A DNA stretch of 13,800 bases from Candidatus Nitrosopolaris nunavutensis (lineage in GTDB: Archaea; Thermoproteota; Nitrososphaeria; Nitrososphaerales; Nitrososphaeraceae), in the NCBI GenBank assembly GCA_002501855.1, contig DAOM01000353.1, positions 1-13,800 of the forward strand, in the 5' to 3' direction. The position numbers were made by a program, and so were the translations under genes. A model generated the notes under the pieces. It saw only the letters and a program-made list of their open reading frames with translations. It was not told the DNA's origin and searched no databases. Shown here piece by piece: positions 1-6,923 of the stretch. Position 1 is the stretch's first letter; each line of letters begins with the position of its first letter.

Positions 1-24
1 ATCGGAGATGTGTATAAGAGACAG
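1..24 (+). other. Nextera/Tn5 transposase adapter remnant
   Basis: Bases 6-24 equal the 19-base Tn5 mosaic end used in Nextera libraries (AGATGTGTATAAGAGACAG). The preceding TCGG at 2-5 matches the end of the read-2 adapter arm; base 1 does not. This is a sequencing-library artefact left at the contig end, so genomic sequence begins at about base 25. It is not a natural transposon end: no transposase or second end is present. Confidence 0.93.
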
Positions 25-26
25 AC

Positions 27-200
27 CATAAACAGTGGCTACAGCAATTTTATATTGCAGCAGCTCCTCGCTCAGGGGCGTTTCATCAAAGCTTGTTACA
101 CGAAATAAGTATTAAATCTTGTGGAATTGCAGAAGCCAATTGGAATATCAAAATGACGGATTTCTCAACCCTTCTTGAACACTACGACGAATCCTCGTAA
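27..200 (+). CDS. C-terminal fragment of unrecognised protein (5' partial)
   Basis: An open frame runs from the adapter junction to TAA at 198-200, giving about 57 residues with no start in the window. The peptide begins HKQWLQQFYIAAAPRSGAF and ends LLEHYDESS. Its composition is protein-like, with mixed charged and aromatic residues, a single Cys and no low complexity. The other two + strand frames are interrupted (one by TAA at about 110). I do not recognise the family. It is 5' truncated because the contig starts inside it. It converges with the - strand NAC operon. That it is coding is an inference from composition only. Confidence 0.5.
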   Translation, partial: HKQWLQQFYIAAAPRSGAFHQSLLHEISIKSCGIAEANWNIKMTDFSTLLEHYDESS

Positions 201-270
201 AGATCATAATGGATCTGTTGCATGGTGGGTGGGCATTACTAGCTCGATATTTCTATGTCTAACACACTAG

Positions 271-363
271 TTAGTTCTCTCTATTTGCATCGCATCTGGG
301 ACAGATATAATTTTTCTGGGAAATTCTGCGTTCATTATGGTTAAACGTAATACCTAAGCACAT
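271..363 (-). CDS. Tiny CxxC (zinc-knuckle-like) peptide, candidate
   Basis: An ATG at 361-363 opens a 30-residue frame ending in TAA at 271-273. The peptide begins MCLGITFNHNERR and contains the knuckle CPRC at residues 21-24, followed by DANREN. Together with Cys2 this could bind a metal alone or as a dimer. It lies 35 nt downstream of the NAC gene on the same strand, so it could be read from the PUA-NAC transcript. Very small CxxC proteins are common in these archaea, but at 30 residues chance cannot be excluded. The C-terminus may be truncated by the TAA, since a second CxxC would be expected in a full zinc ribbon. The rest of 201-398 shows nothing further. Confidence 0.35.
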   Translation of the reverse strand: MCLGITFNHNERRISQKNYICPRCDANREN

Positions 364-398
364 CTACAATATACGAATTCATCCAAATTGCCGCAATT

Positions 399-737
399 CT
401 AGGTGGTCAAACTCAAAATTGCCTGTGCCATGTCTCCATGAGCATCAATCAATGCTTGAATGGCTTTTTCTCTACTGACGTTTGCCTGCTGGATAACTAG
501 GACTATATCTTCTTCCTTAAAGGTCGGGACATCTCTTTCTTTCTCTTCTATCTCAGAAGCGATAACCTGAAAAATCGTACTTTCTTTTCCTTTCATCTCG
601 ATCACCTGAGGCTTTAGAAGATAAAGTTCCTTAGTCTCAGTTTTAATAATAACTTCTTCAACATTGCCAATGTCTTTCATTTCAAGCCCCATCTTATCTA
701 ACATTCGCCTCATCTCACGGTTGCCGCCGCGCATCAT
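399..737 (-). CDS. nac: Nascent polypeptide-associated complex protein (archaeal NAC)
   Basis: A 112-residue protein of the archaeal NAC family, which forms homodimers at the ribosome exit tunnel and contacts emerging chains. The basic N-terminus with the RRMLDKMGLEM motif is typical. The NAC beta-barrel spans about residues 26-66 (VEEVIIKTETKELYLLKPQV). A C-terminal UBA domain spans about 75-112 (EDIVLVIQQANVSREKAIQA and onward). Length matches archaeal NACs. Two ATGs lie in tandem at 735-737 and 732-734; I use the first. The gene begins 7 nt after the PUA-protein stop, so the two form an operon, a pairing I recall as recurrent in archaea. Identification is firm. Confidence 0.95.
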   Translation of the reverse strand: MMRGGNREMRRMLDKMGLEMKDIGNVEEVIIKTETKELYLLKPQVIEMKGKESTIFQVIASEIEEKERDVPTFKEEDIVLVIQQANVSREKAIQALIDAHGDMAQAILSLTT

Positions 738-744
738 GTCGCTT

Positions 745-1239
745 TTATAGTTCTCGTGGGCTTTTTATTCCTTCTCTGACCTTCACAGCAATGCCCTTAT
801 GATAATTTTTCATATGGTTACATCCAATTAGCGCCCTGCCTACCGCTACGACCCGCCATTCATCGACTATTGCCACATCAGACCCGACTTTGACATTTGA
901 GCCACACCATTCTACGTGCTTGCAGAATAAAGATCTTCCTTGTCGTACAAATGGTAGGGCCTCCTCAGTTGGGATTACACAGTTCTCTCTGAATCGTTCA
1001 TTCCCCAAAAACTCTGTTGCACCAAATATAGTTAAGGCAAGCCCACCATCAGTTCGAAGAGTCGCAACTAATTGATTTTTGATTGAGAAATTTTTGATGC
1101 GCCCGGTCCTTCTCGAATATTCAAAGCTAAAATCCTTTGTAGAATGATGTATTGTGAGGATGTTATAAATGCCAGTTCCGAATAAGGCATCGATATGATG
1201 ACGTATCTTTTCTTCGGGGTTCAATGGTAATGGTTTCAA
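745..1239 (-). CDS. PUA-domain RNA-binding protein (MCT-1/Tma20-like)
   Basis: A 164-residue protein. Residues 1-80 form the N-terminal domain of MCT-1/Tma20-type proteins. A PUA domain spans about 90-160, seen in FVRQGRSLFCKHV, GSDVAIVDEWRVVAVGRALI and the closing KGIAVKVREGI. In eukaryotes the homologues bind the 40S subunit and act in recycling or re-initiation; in archaea a ribosome-associated role is inferred. The start is TTG at 1237-1239: upstream in frame are two CAT codons and then a stop at 1246-1248, and no early ATG exists. No Shine-Dalgarno site is visible. It is the first gene of the operon with NAC, and is divergent from the AbrB-PhoU gene across a 118-nt spacer. Confidence 0.85.
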   Translation of the reverse strand: MKPLPLNPEEKIRHHIDALFGTGIYNILTIHHSTKDFSFEYSRRTGRIKNFSIKNQLVATLRTDGGLALTIFGATEFLGNERFRENCVIPTEEALPFVRQGRSLFCKHVEWCGSNVKVGSDVAIVDEWRVVAVGRALIGCNHMKNYHKGIAVKVREGIKSPREL

Positions 1240-1325
1240 ATGATGTTAAGAGAGATTTTATGAGATCAGTACATTAATTTTACTCACTGCGATTACAACT
1301 GGTATCTATATAGTAAAAGGTTACA

Positions 1326-1336
1326 GATATATAAAA
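1326..1336 (+). promoter_or_regulatory. TATA box for the AbrB-PhoU gene
   Basis: The A/T run GATATATAAAA is centred about 26 nt before the ATG at 1358. That is the distance expected between an archaeal TATA box and a transcription start lying at or next to the start codon, so a leaderless mRNA is likely. No Shine-Dalgarno site precedes the ATG, which agrees. Confidence 0.5.
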
Positions 1337-1357
1337 ACCAGAGTTGATACTACAACG

Positions 1358-2428
1358 ATGGATAATAATGAAGGCACTGAATTAGGTAATCAACATGAAG
1401 AAACAAGGAAAATACAATTTACAGGGGGCTCCTCTTATATTGTATCATTACCTAAGAAATGGATCCAAGACCTGAAATTGAAACAGGGCGACCTCGTTGT
1501 AATTGCTCGGCAGGGACATTCCATTTTACAGATAGCTCCAATTTCAAAGAGAATATCTAAAGAACAAAGAGAGGCAACAATAGAGGTTGCAAAAGATAAT
1601 AGCCCATATTTTCTTGCTCGCAAGCTAATTTCTCTATACTTTCTCGGTTTTAATATTATCAATATCTCCCAGAAAGATGGAGGAAGGTTATCCAGCGAAC
1701 AACGCGAAGTTATGAAGGACGTTGTAAGGCGCGTTCTAATGGGCACGGAGATCATAGCTGATTCTGCAACGAGTATCACACTGCAGGTCTTGATCAATTT
1801 ACTTGAGCTATCCGTAGACGCGGCGTTCAAAAGAATGCTTTTGATTGCAAAATCTATGCACCGTGATGCCATACTGTCTTTAAGAGAGAACAATATCGAG
1901 CTGGCTAAGGAAATTTTAAAATCTGATGACGAAGTGGATCGTTTCAGTTTCTATATCGTAAGACAACTGAATATTGCAATAAAAAATGAACATTTGCTCA
2001 AGGAAATTGGGCTAGACGATTCTCGTAACTGCTTAGGATACAGATTAATAGCAAAATCCACGGAAAGAATTGCTGACCATGCGGGGCTAATAGCTAAAGA
2101 TATAATCGAAATGGAAAGGCCACTCAATAAAGATATCATAGAAAAGATTGCTGAAATGAGCAATTTTGCGCTCGAAGTGTTAGATGAAGCATGTCTATCA
2201 ATATTCAAGCGGGATTATGATTCTGCCGATTTAGCGATAGAAAAGTCTCGCGGGATAGACGATCTAGAAAAAGGGATTATACGCGTCGCAAGCAAACTTA
2301 GAGATATCAACGAAATATACAGAATCAAGATTATAACTGAAAATATTAGGAGGGTAGCCGAGTATGCCAGCGATATTGCAGAGATCGTTTTAAACATGAC
2401 CGTGCAGCAAAAATTAAGAAAAGGCTAA
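1358..2428 (+). CDS. AbrB-domain / PhoU-like phosphate uptake regulator
   Basis: A 356-residue fusion. Residues about 17-62 are an AbrB/SpoVT swapped-hairpin DNA-binding domain (RKIQFTGGSSYIVSLPKKW, then LKLKQGDLVVIAR). The rest, about 110-350, is helical and holds two PhoU-type repeats, with acidic metal-binding-like stretches such as KSDDEVDRFSF and KSRGIDDLEKG and the TERIADHAG motif. Archaeal PhoU-like proteins of this architecture are annotated as phosphate-response regulators; DNA binding is inferred from the AbrB part. It has its own TATA box and heads the + strand group. MBF1 starts 25 nt after its stop. No phosphate transporter gene is nearby, so the link to phosphate is by family only. 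Confidence 0.85.
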   Translation: MDNNEGTELGNQHEETRKIQFTGGSSYIVSLPKKWIQDLKLKQGDLVVIARQGHSILQIAPISKRISKEQREATIEVAKDNSPYFLARKLISLYFLGFNIINISQKDGGRLSSEQREVMKDVVRRVLMGTEIIADSATSITLQVLINLLELSVDAAFKRMLLIAKSMHRDAILSLRENNIELAKEILKSDDEVDRFSFYIVRQLNIAIKNEHLLKEIGLDDSRNCLGYRLIAKSTERIADHAGLIAKDIIEMERPLNKDIIEKIAEMSNFALEVLDEACLSIFKRDYDSADLAIEKSRGIDDLEKGIIRVASKLRDINEIYRIKIITENIRRVAEYASDIAEIVLNMTVQQKLRKG

Positions 2429-2453
2429 ATTTGTATTAGTTTAAAATATTCTA

Positions 2454-2894
2454 ATGTCCTCATTTTGCGAGCTATGTGGGCGCAAAGTAATTGATGAAAA
2501 AAAGACTGTATTGATCGACGGGATAGCACTTAATGTTTGTAGGGGATGTTCAAAGCGTGGTAAGCCGTATACGCCACCCATGTCCATTTCTAAAACTAAG
2601 CCAACCGCTTCATCCAATCCTGCGGCTAGAGCTACTGCTACCAGAAGCACAAGCACTACAAGAAAAATTGAGATGATGGATAATACTATTTTGAATCCTG
2701 AATTTTCAAAATTGATCAGAGAAGCGCGCATGAAAAAGGGATTGACACATGAGCAACTGGGAGCGCAGATGAATGAAAAGGCAAACCTACTCAAAAAGTT
2801 TGAAACAGGAGCATTGAAACCCGATGAATTATTTGCTAAAAAATTGCAACGATTTCTAGGAATCCACTTGTACGTAGGCGTTTTAGAGGATTAA
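2454..2894 (+). CDS. mbf1: Multiprotein bridging factor 1 (MBF1) homologue
   Basis: A 146-residue archaeal MBF1. The N-terminal zinc ribbon uses C5, C8, C29 and C32 (CELC and CRGC). Residues about 42-68 are a linker rich in Ser, Thr and Ala. A Cro/C1-type helix-turn-helix follows at about 82-135 (LIREARMKKGLTHEQLGAQM, then NLLKKFETGALKPDE). In eukaryotes MBF1 bridges activators to TBP and also acts at stalled ribosomes; in archaea a ribosome/translation role has been proposed. The neighbouring ribosome GTPase HflX, 3 nt downstream, suits that. Length and domain order are standard, so the identification is firm. Confidence 0.94.
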   Translation: MSSFCELCGRKVIDEKKTVLIDGIALNVCRGCSKRGKPYTPPMSISKTKPTASSNPAARATATRSTSTTRKIEMMDNTILNPEFSKLIREARMKKGLTHEQLGAQMNEKANLLKKFETGALKPDELFAKKLQRFLGIHLYVGVLED

Positions 2895-2897
2895 TAA

Positions 2898-4007
2898 ATG
2901 TCAAGCTCACACAAAGCTATCCTGATAACTTACCCATTCGAGGATGCGGCAAAAGAAGCAATTTCTTTGGCTGACGCTGCAGGTTATTCTATAGAGAGAG
3001 TAGTTAATCAGCATCATCTCACAAGATCAAGATATGGCATTGGTATAGGAAAAGCACAAGAAGTAAAACAACTTGTAGAGCAGGAGAAGCCAGAAGTAAT
3101 CATCTTTGATGAGGTTTTAAAACCTAGTCAACAATATAATTTGGCAAGCATATGCCAAGTTGAAATAATCGACAGGGAATGCCTAATCTTAAAGATTTTT
3201 GACCGAAGAGCAAGTACCGCAGAATCTCGAATTCAGATTAAGCTGGCACAGCTCCGATATGATATGATTCGAGCGCGAGAGAAAGTCAGACTCGCAAGAG
3301 CAGGGGAGCAACCAGGATTTTTTGGTATGGGTAAATACGATGCCGACGTATATTTCCTCGATATAAAAAAACGCGCAACAGTTCTAAAGAAAAAATTGCA
3401 AAAGGAAGAGGTAAGAAGAAACCTTCATAGGATTCAGCGGTCAAAGGCAGGTCTGCCAACCGTATCAATCGCCGGTTATACTGCGGCAGGAAAAACAACG
3501 TTGTTCAATTCTTTGACAGGAGAATCAAAAATTACAGGACAGGGAATGTTCACTACATTATCGACATACACTCGACTAGTACAATCTAAAGGAACAAAGC
3601 TTTTGATTTCAGATACTGTAGGCTTTATAAGTAGACTTCCTGCCTATATGGTGGACGCATTCAAATCTACTCTTCAAGAGCTATCATATTCAGCCGTAGT
3701 GTTGCTTGTCCTCGATATAAGCGAACCGGCAGAAGAAATTGTAAAAAAATTGAATAGCTGTATCCGTGTAATGTATGAGCTGGGAGTGCCAATGACTAAA
3801 GTTGTCTATATCCTAAACAAGGCGGATTTGATTAGTGTAGAAGATGTGGAGGATAAATCCGTTCGACTCGGACTTCCACATTCAAAACAACGCGTAATAC
3901 TGATATCCGCAAAAACGGGGTACAAGATCGATACGTTAAAGGACGTGATGACATTGTTAGTTGTGGGCGATCCGAAGCCACTAATCGGCGAAGTGAGCAG
4001 TTACTGA
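2898..4007 (+). CDS. hflX: Ribosome-associated GTPase HflX
   Basis: A 369-residue HflX-family GTPase. The N-terminal HflX domain spans about 5-160, with the archaeal-type glycine segment GFFGMGKYDADVYFLDIKKR, followed by a coiled linker. The G domain starts near 185: G1 GYTAAGKT at 193-200, G3 DTVGF at 239-243, G4 NKAD at 307-310 and G5 SAK at 337-339. In bacteria HflX splits stalled or stressed ribosomes; the archaeal role is inferred. The ATG at 2898 follows the MBF1 stop by 3 nt, with a weak GAGG at 2886-2889. Its TGA stop (4005-4007) lies inside the apparent start of the next gene, implying translational coupling. Confidence 0.95.
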   Translation: MSSSHKAILITYPFEDAAKEAISLADAAGYSIERVVNQHHLTRSRYGIGIGKAQEVKQLVEQEKPEVIIFDEVLKPSQQYNLASICQVEIIDRECLILKIFDRRASTAESRIQIKLAQLRYDMIRAREKVRLARAGEQPGFFGMGKYDADVYFLDIKKRATVLKKKLQKEEVRRNLHRIQRSKAGLPTVSIAGYTAAGKTTLFNSLTGESKITGQGMFTTLSTYTRLVQSKGTKLLISDTVGFISRLPAYMVDAFKSTLQELSYSAVVLLVLDISEPAEEIVKKLNSCIRVMYELGVPMTKVVYILNKADLISVEDVEDKSVRLGLPHSKQRVILISAKTGYKIDTLKDVMTLLVVGDPKPLIGEVSSY

Positions 4008-4534
4008 AAGTATCAGTTCTCAGAATAGGACATAGATTAGTCCGCGACGATCGACTGACTACCCATGCAGCACTAGTCTCGAGAGCATTTGGCAGTGATA
4101 AAATTTACATGAGCGAAGTAGACGATTCTTTAAAACAAACAATAGAGGATGTTAGTAGCCGATGGGGGGGAAGATCTGATTTTAAGGTTGAAATTGTTGG
4201 AGGATGGCGGGAGGTGATAAAGGATTGGAAGAAGGCTGGCGGAAAAGTGGTTCATTTAACAATGTATGGTATACACATAGATGACGCCATAAGTAATCTA
4301 AGGCGAGAAAATACAATTCTGGTAGTTATCGGCGCAGAAAAGGTTCCAAGGGAAATGTATGATCTTGCGGACTATAATATTGCGATAGGAAATCAACCAC
4401 ACTCTGAAGTAGCGGCTTTATCAATATTTTTAGACAGGATGTTCAGAGGCAAACAGTTTGAAAAGGAGTTTAAAGATGCAAAACTAAAAATCATTCCAAC
4501 AGCGAAAGGCAAGAGAGTTAGAGAAGTGAGCTAA
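4004..4534 (+). CDS. trm56: tRNA (cytidine(56)-2'-O)-methyltransferase Trm56, CTG start
   Basis: An archaeal SPOUT-class 2'-O-methylase for C56 in the tRNA T-loop. The family N-terminus is present upstream of the first ATG: from 4010 the frame reads VSVLRIGHRLVRDDRLTTHA and on through AALVSRAFGSDKIY before the ATG at 4109. That ATG would delete 35 residues including this conserved block. Between the family-expected start and the upstream reading there is no ATG, GTG or TTG. CTG at 4004 gives (M)KVSVLRIGHR, 176 residues in all, about the family norm, and overlaps the hflX TGA as CTGA, like the common ATGA overlap. The knot region includes LTMYGIHIDDAI, ILVVIGAEKVPREMYDLADY and AIGNQPHSEVAAL. 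Function is firm; the start codon is inferred. Confidence 0.9.
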   Translation: MKVSVLRIGHRLVRDDRLTTHAALVSRAFGSDKIYMSEVDDSLKQTIEDVSSRWGGRSDFKVEIVGGWREVIKDWKKAGGKVVHLTMYGIHIDDAISNLRRENTILVVIGAEKVPREMYDLADYNIAIGNQPHSEVAALSIFLDRMFRGKQFEKEFKDAKLKIIPTAKGKRVREVS

Positions 4535-4763
4535 CATACATAATAAATTCTAGTCCTGCTGTGCAAAAGACCGCTCTGAAACCCGTCTATCGCAAGGGTG
4601 CGTCTTGGGATTATGTAATGCAATAGAATGCAACGCGGTTTATAAGAGTCGGCAAAAATCTGCTGATCGTAGGGGGAACCGTAGTTATCTTGGAGATCGT
4701 GCAAAGCGGTTAAGAAAATGTCTGGACAGAGAGTTTTCTGATTCAAAAAATTGAATTTGAAAG

Positions 4764-5035
4764 TCAGTCTATTTCTTTCTCGCCAACGGGATCACCGTGC
4801 AACTTTGGATCTGGCTTATACTCTCGATATTAATTTTATGTGAACTTCCTCATTCTTAGCATTCTTTGTTAATGTAACATTCTTACCATACTACTACCTA
4901 CTAAGGTATGCTTCAAAGTCATTTGAAGGATTGTTACTCGATAGATCTCGCTGCCACATGGCTATGCAGTCTTTATTAGGTAATGGTAGCAGTATTTTTT
5001 TGCCGCTGATTCAAGCTACTAATACCAATATACAT
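4764..5035 (-). pseudogene. Degraded small protein gene, unrecognised family
   Basis: Read on the - strand from ATG at 5033-5035, the frame MYIGISSLNQ must shift by about 5005 into a second frame. That frame reads GKKILLPLPNKDCIAMWQRD, then LSSNNPSNDFEAYLSR, then two consecutive TAG codons (4891-4896), then YGKNVTLTKNAKNEEVHIKL. Around 4820-4830 it must shift again to read EYKPDPKLHGDPVGEKEID and stop at TGA 4764-4766. The pieces are strongly protein-like and join end to end to about 85-90 residues, which suggests one ancestral small soluble protein now broken by at least two shifts and two stops. I do not recognise it. Sequencing error is unlikely to explain so many lesions. It is divergent from the siroheme reductase gene. 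Confidence 0.45.
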
Positions 5036-5045
5036 CGTTTCCACA

Positions 5046-5056
5046 AAAAATATATG
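5046..5056. promoter_or_regulatory. TATA-like box before the siroheme reductase gene
   Basis: The run AAAAAATATAT lies only 8 nt before the GTG at 5064, but its centre is about 28 nt before an in-frame GTG at 5079, the leaderless distance. It could therefore serve a start at 5079. It reads as A/T-rich on both strands and lies 11 nt from the start of the divergent pseudogene. Confidence 0.35.
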
Positions 5057-5063
5057 GTTTGAT

Positions 5064-6917
5064 GTGGCTGATTACAACGTGGAGACCAAAGGCAATACTG
5101 GCCCTATACAAAAGGGTGTTTCTCGCCCAAAACCAAATCCTAAGTGGGGTAGGGAAGAGGAATCTGAAATGTTCGCTCAAAATGTTAAACATTTCAGACA
5201 AAAAAAGCTTTCCGATGACGATTTTCGTCGTTTTAGGTTGCAGCACGGTGCATATGGGTCCAGGCTGCAGATGAATTATAGCATGATCCGGATCAAAGTG
5301 CCTAGCGGTGAGGTCAACCCAGAACAGCTTGAAAAGATTGCAAGTTTATCCGAGGCATTCTCGATTGGCTCGGCTCATGTTTCTACTCGCCAGAATATTC
5401 AACTACATTGGGTACAACTGGAAGATGTTAGTGAGGTAATGACGGGACTTGTAGAGGCAGGTCTGACAACAAGAGAAGCTTGTGGCAATACAGTCAGAAA
5501 TGTAATGTGCAGTCACTTCGCAGGTGTCTGTCCAGACGAAAAATTTGACGCCACTCACTATGCCAAAGCAATTGCACGTTTCTTCATAAGAAATCCAATG
5601 TGCCAGAATCTTCCACGCAAGTTCAAGATTAATTTTGCGTGCTGCGACAACCATGGGTTAGCACGAATTGCAGATATTGGTTTGATACCAGAAATCAAGG
5701 ATGAGAAGCGGGGATTCAAAATCTACCTCGGTGGAGGTTTGGGTGCTGCGTCATTTATTGGCCACCTGGTAGAGGACTTTACACCAGAGAGCAAACTCCT
5801 TCCTACATGCATGGCAACTATCAGACTTTTTGATAGACTTGGCAACCGTGAAAACATGGCAAGAAACAGGATGCGTTACCTCGTTCACGAAACAGGATGG
5901 GATAAATTCCAAAAGTTGGTTCTCAAGGAACGCTCGATAGTCGAGATGACTACCGCGAGTTATACGTCCAATCTTTTTGACGTCAAAGCTGAAGAGGAAA
6001 CGAGGCCCCTTCCCGAGGCAGTAAATGCCAAGATGGTTAAACTACCTATGCTAAATGAACGAGTAACTCTGGAAAGTCCTGCATATGAAAGATGGTTACA
6101 TAGTAACGTGGTTCCCCAAAAGCAGGACGGATATTTCACAGCATTTATAACCTTAGCAGCAGGCGATATTACAGCCAACCAACTGCGAATATTAGCAGGA
6201 GCGATCCGTGAATTCTCTGCAGAAGGAACCGCTAGGAACACGCCGCAGCAGAACCTTGCAATCCGCTATATACAGGCTGTTGATTTGCCAGACTTTTATA
6301 GTAGACTAGGTTCGATTGGCTTGGCAAATCCAGGAGCTTTAACAATCGCGTCTGCAGTTGGCTGTTCTGGGACTACCTCTTGTAATTTGGCAATCACAAA
6401 TTCCCACAGACTGGCAAAAGAAGTCGAGTACAAGTTTTTGGAATTAGGACTTGATACTGATGATAGCCTGAGGGATTCTACCATAAAGATCAGCGGCTGT
6501 CCAAACTCTTGTGGGCAACACGAGATCGCAACAATCGGATTCTTCGGTGGTGCATCAAGAATCGGACCCACTATGGCTCCTACTTATACAATGCTATTTG
6601 GCGGAAGCGCAGGAGAACAAAGTGAGTTGGGTAAGGCAATCATGCGAGTGCCGGCAAAGCGCGTTATAGATACAATTCGCAAGATAATCGAAATATACAA
6701 ACAAGAACGGTCTGACTCCGAAACATTGAATCAGTGGATCAATAAAATTGTCAGGGGCGAAGGAACAGGAAGCGTAAGGAATATTGAAAATATGAAGGCA
6801 TCACTCACCCCAGTTATGCAATTACTTCCAGTAGAACAAGACCAGGAAGTGTATAGTGATTATGGTAGTGATGCAAGATTCTCAGCGAAGACTGCCAAAG
6901 GAGAATGTGCAGCATAA
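5064..6917 (+). CDS. nirA: Ferredoxin-dependent siroheme reductase, probably sulfite reductase
   Basis: A 617-residue protein of the nitrite/sulfite reductase family, reducing nitrite or sulfite by six electrons. Both ferredoxin-like/siroheme half-repeats are present. The 4Fe-4S and siroheme ligands are C434 and C440 (CSGTTSC) plus C479 and C483 (CPNSC). Anion-binding residues are R109 (STRQN), R145 (NTVRN), K186 and K188 (PRKFK). Plant and cyanobacterial nitrite reductases carry Asn at the position of K188 (RKWN/RKFN), whereas sulfite reductases carry Lys (RKFK); QLH after STRQNI also resembles the sulfite-type Q-x-H. Thaumarchaeal members are usually annotated NirA; from these residues I favour sulfite. 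The start is GTG 5064 or GTG 5079; no in-frame ATG is near. The rhodanese gene follows after 6 nt. Confidence 0.9.
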   Translation: MADYNVETKGNTGPIQKGVSRPKPNPKWGREEESEMFAQNVKHFRQKKLSDDDFRRFRLQHGAYGSRLQMNYSMIRIKVPSGEVNPEQLEKIASLSEAFSIGSAHVSTRQNIQLHWVQLEDVSEVMTGLVEAGLTTREACGNTVRNVMCSHFAGVCPDEKFDATHYAKAIARFFIRNPMCQNLPRKFKINFACCDNHGLARIADIGLIPEIKDEKRGFKIYLGGGLGAASFIGHLVEDFTPESKLLPTCMATIRLFDRLGNRENMARNRMRYLVHETGWDKFQKLVLKERSIVEMTTASYTSNLFDVKAEEETRPLPEAVNAKMVKLPMLNERVTLESPAYERWLHSNVVPQKQDGYFTAFITLAAGDITANQLRILAGAIREFSAEGTARNTPQQNLAIRYIQAVDLPDFYSRLGSIGLANPGALTIASAVGCSGTTSCNLAITNSHRLAKEVEYKFLELGLDTDDSLRDSTIKISGCPNSCGQHEIATIGFFGGASRIGPTMAPTYTMLFGGSAGEQSELGKAIMRVPAKRVIDTIRKIIEIYKQERSDSETLNQWINKIVRGEGTGSVRNIENMKASLTPVMQLLPVEQDQEVYSDYGSDARFSAKTAKGECAA

Positions 6918-6923
6918 ATTATT

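Larger units (their letters stand above)
4535..5063. other. Intergenic region with decayed coding traces
   Basis: These 529 nt between trm56 and the siroheme reductase hold no intact recognisable gene. The right half contains a probable - strand pseudogene (separate entry). In the left half, one + strand frame at about 4568-4705 reads TALKPVYRKGASWDYVMQ, then a stop, then NATRFIRVGKNLLIVGG, then another stop. This may be a second relic or chance. TTTATAAGAG at 4639-4648 resembles a TATA box, but I see no RNA gene after it. No tRNA or box C/D signature was found by eye. Confidence 0.4.

Noticed and set aside
6..24. Natural Tn5-like transposon end
   Set aside because: It matches the engineered mosaic end with the library adapter arm, sits at the contig edge, and has no transposase or second end.
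4109..4534. Trm56 starting at ATG 4109
   Set aside because: It would remove the conserved N-terminal block LRIGHR to AFGSDKIY that is encoded in frame just upstream.
4639..4745. Possible small RNA after the TATA-like TTTATAAGAG
   Set aside because: No tRNA fold, box C/D or H/ACA pattern and no clear terminator could be seen by eye.
4531..4746. 71-residue - strand ORF after trm56
   Set aside because: It overlaps the trm56 end, has no motif or start signal, and its composition is unconvincing.
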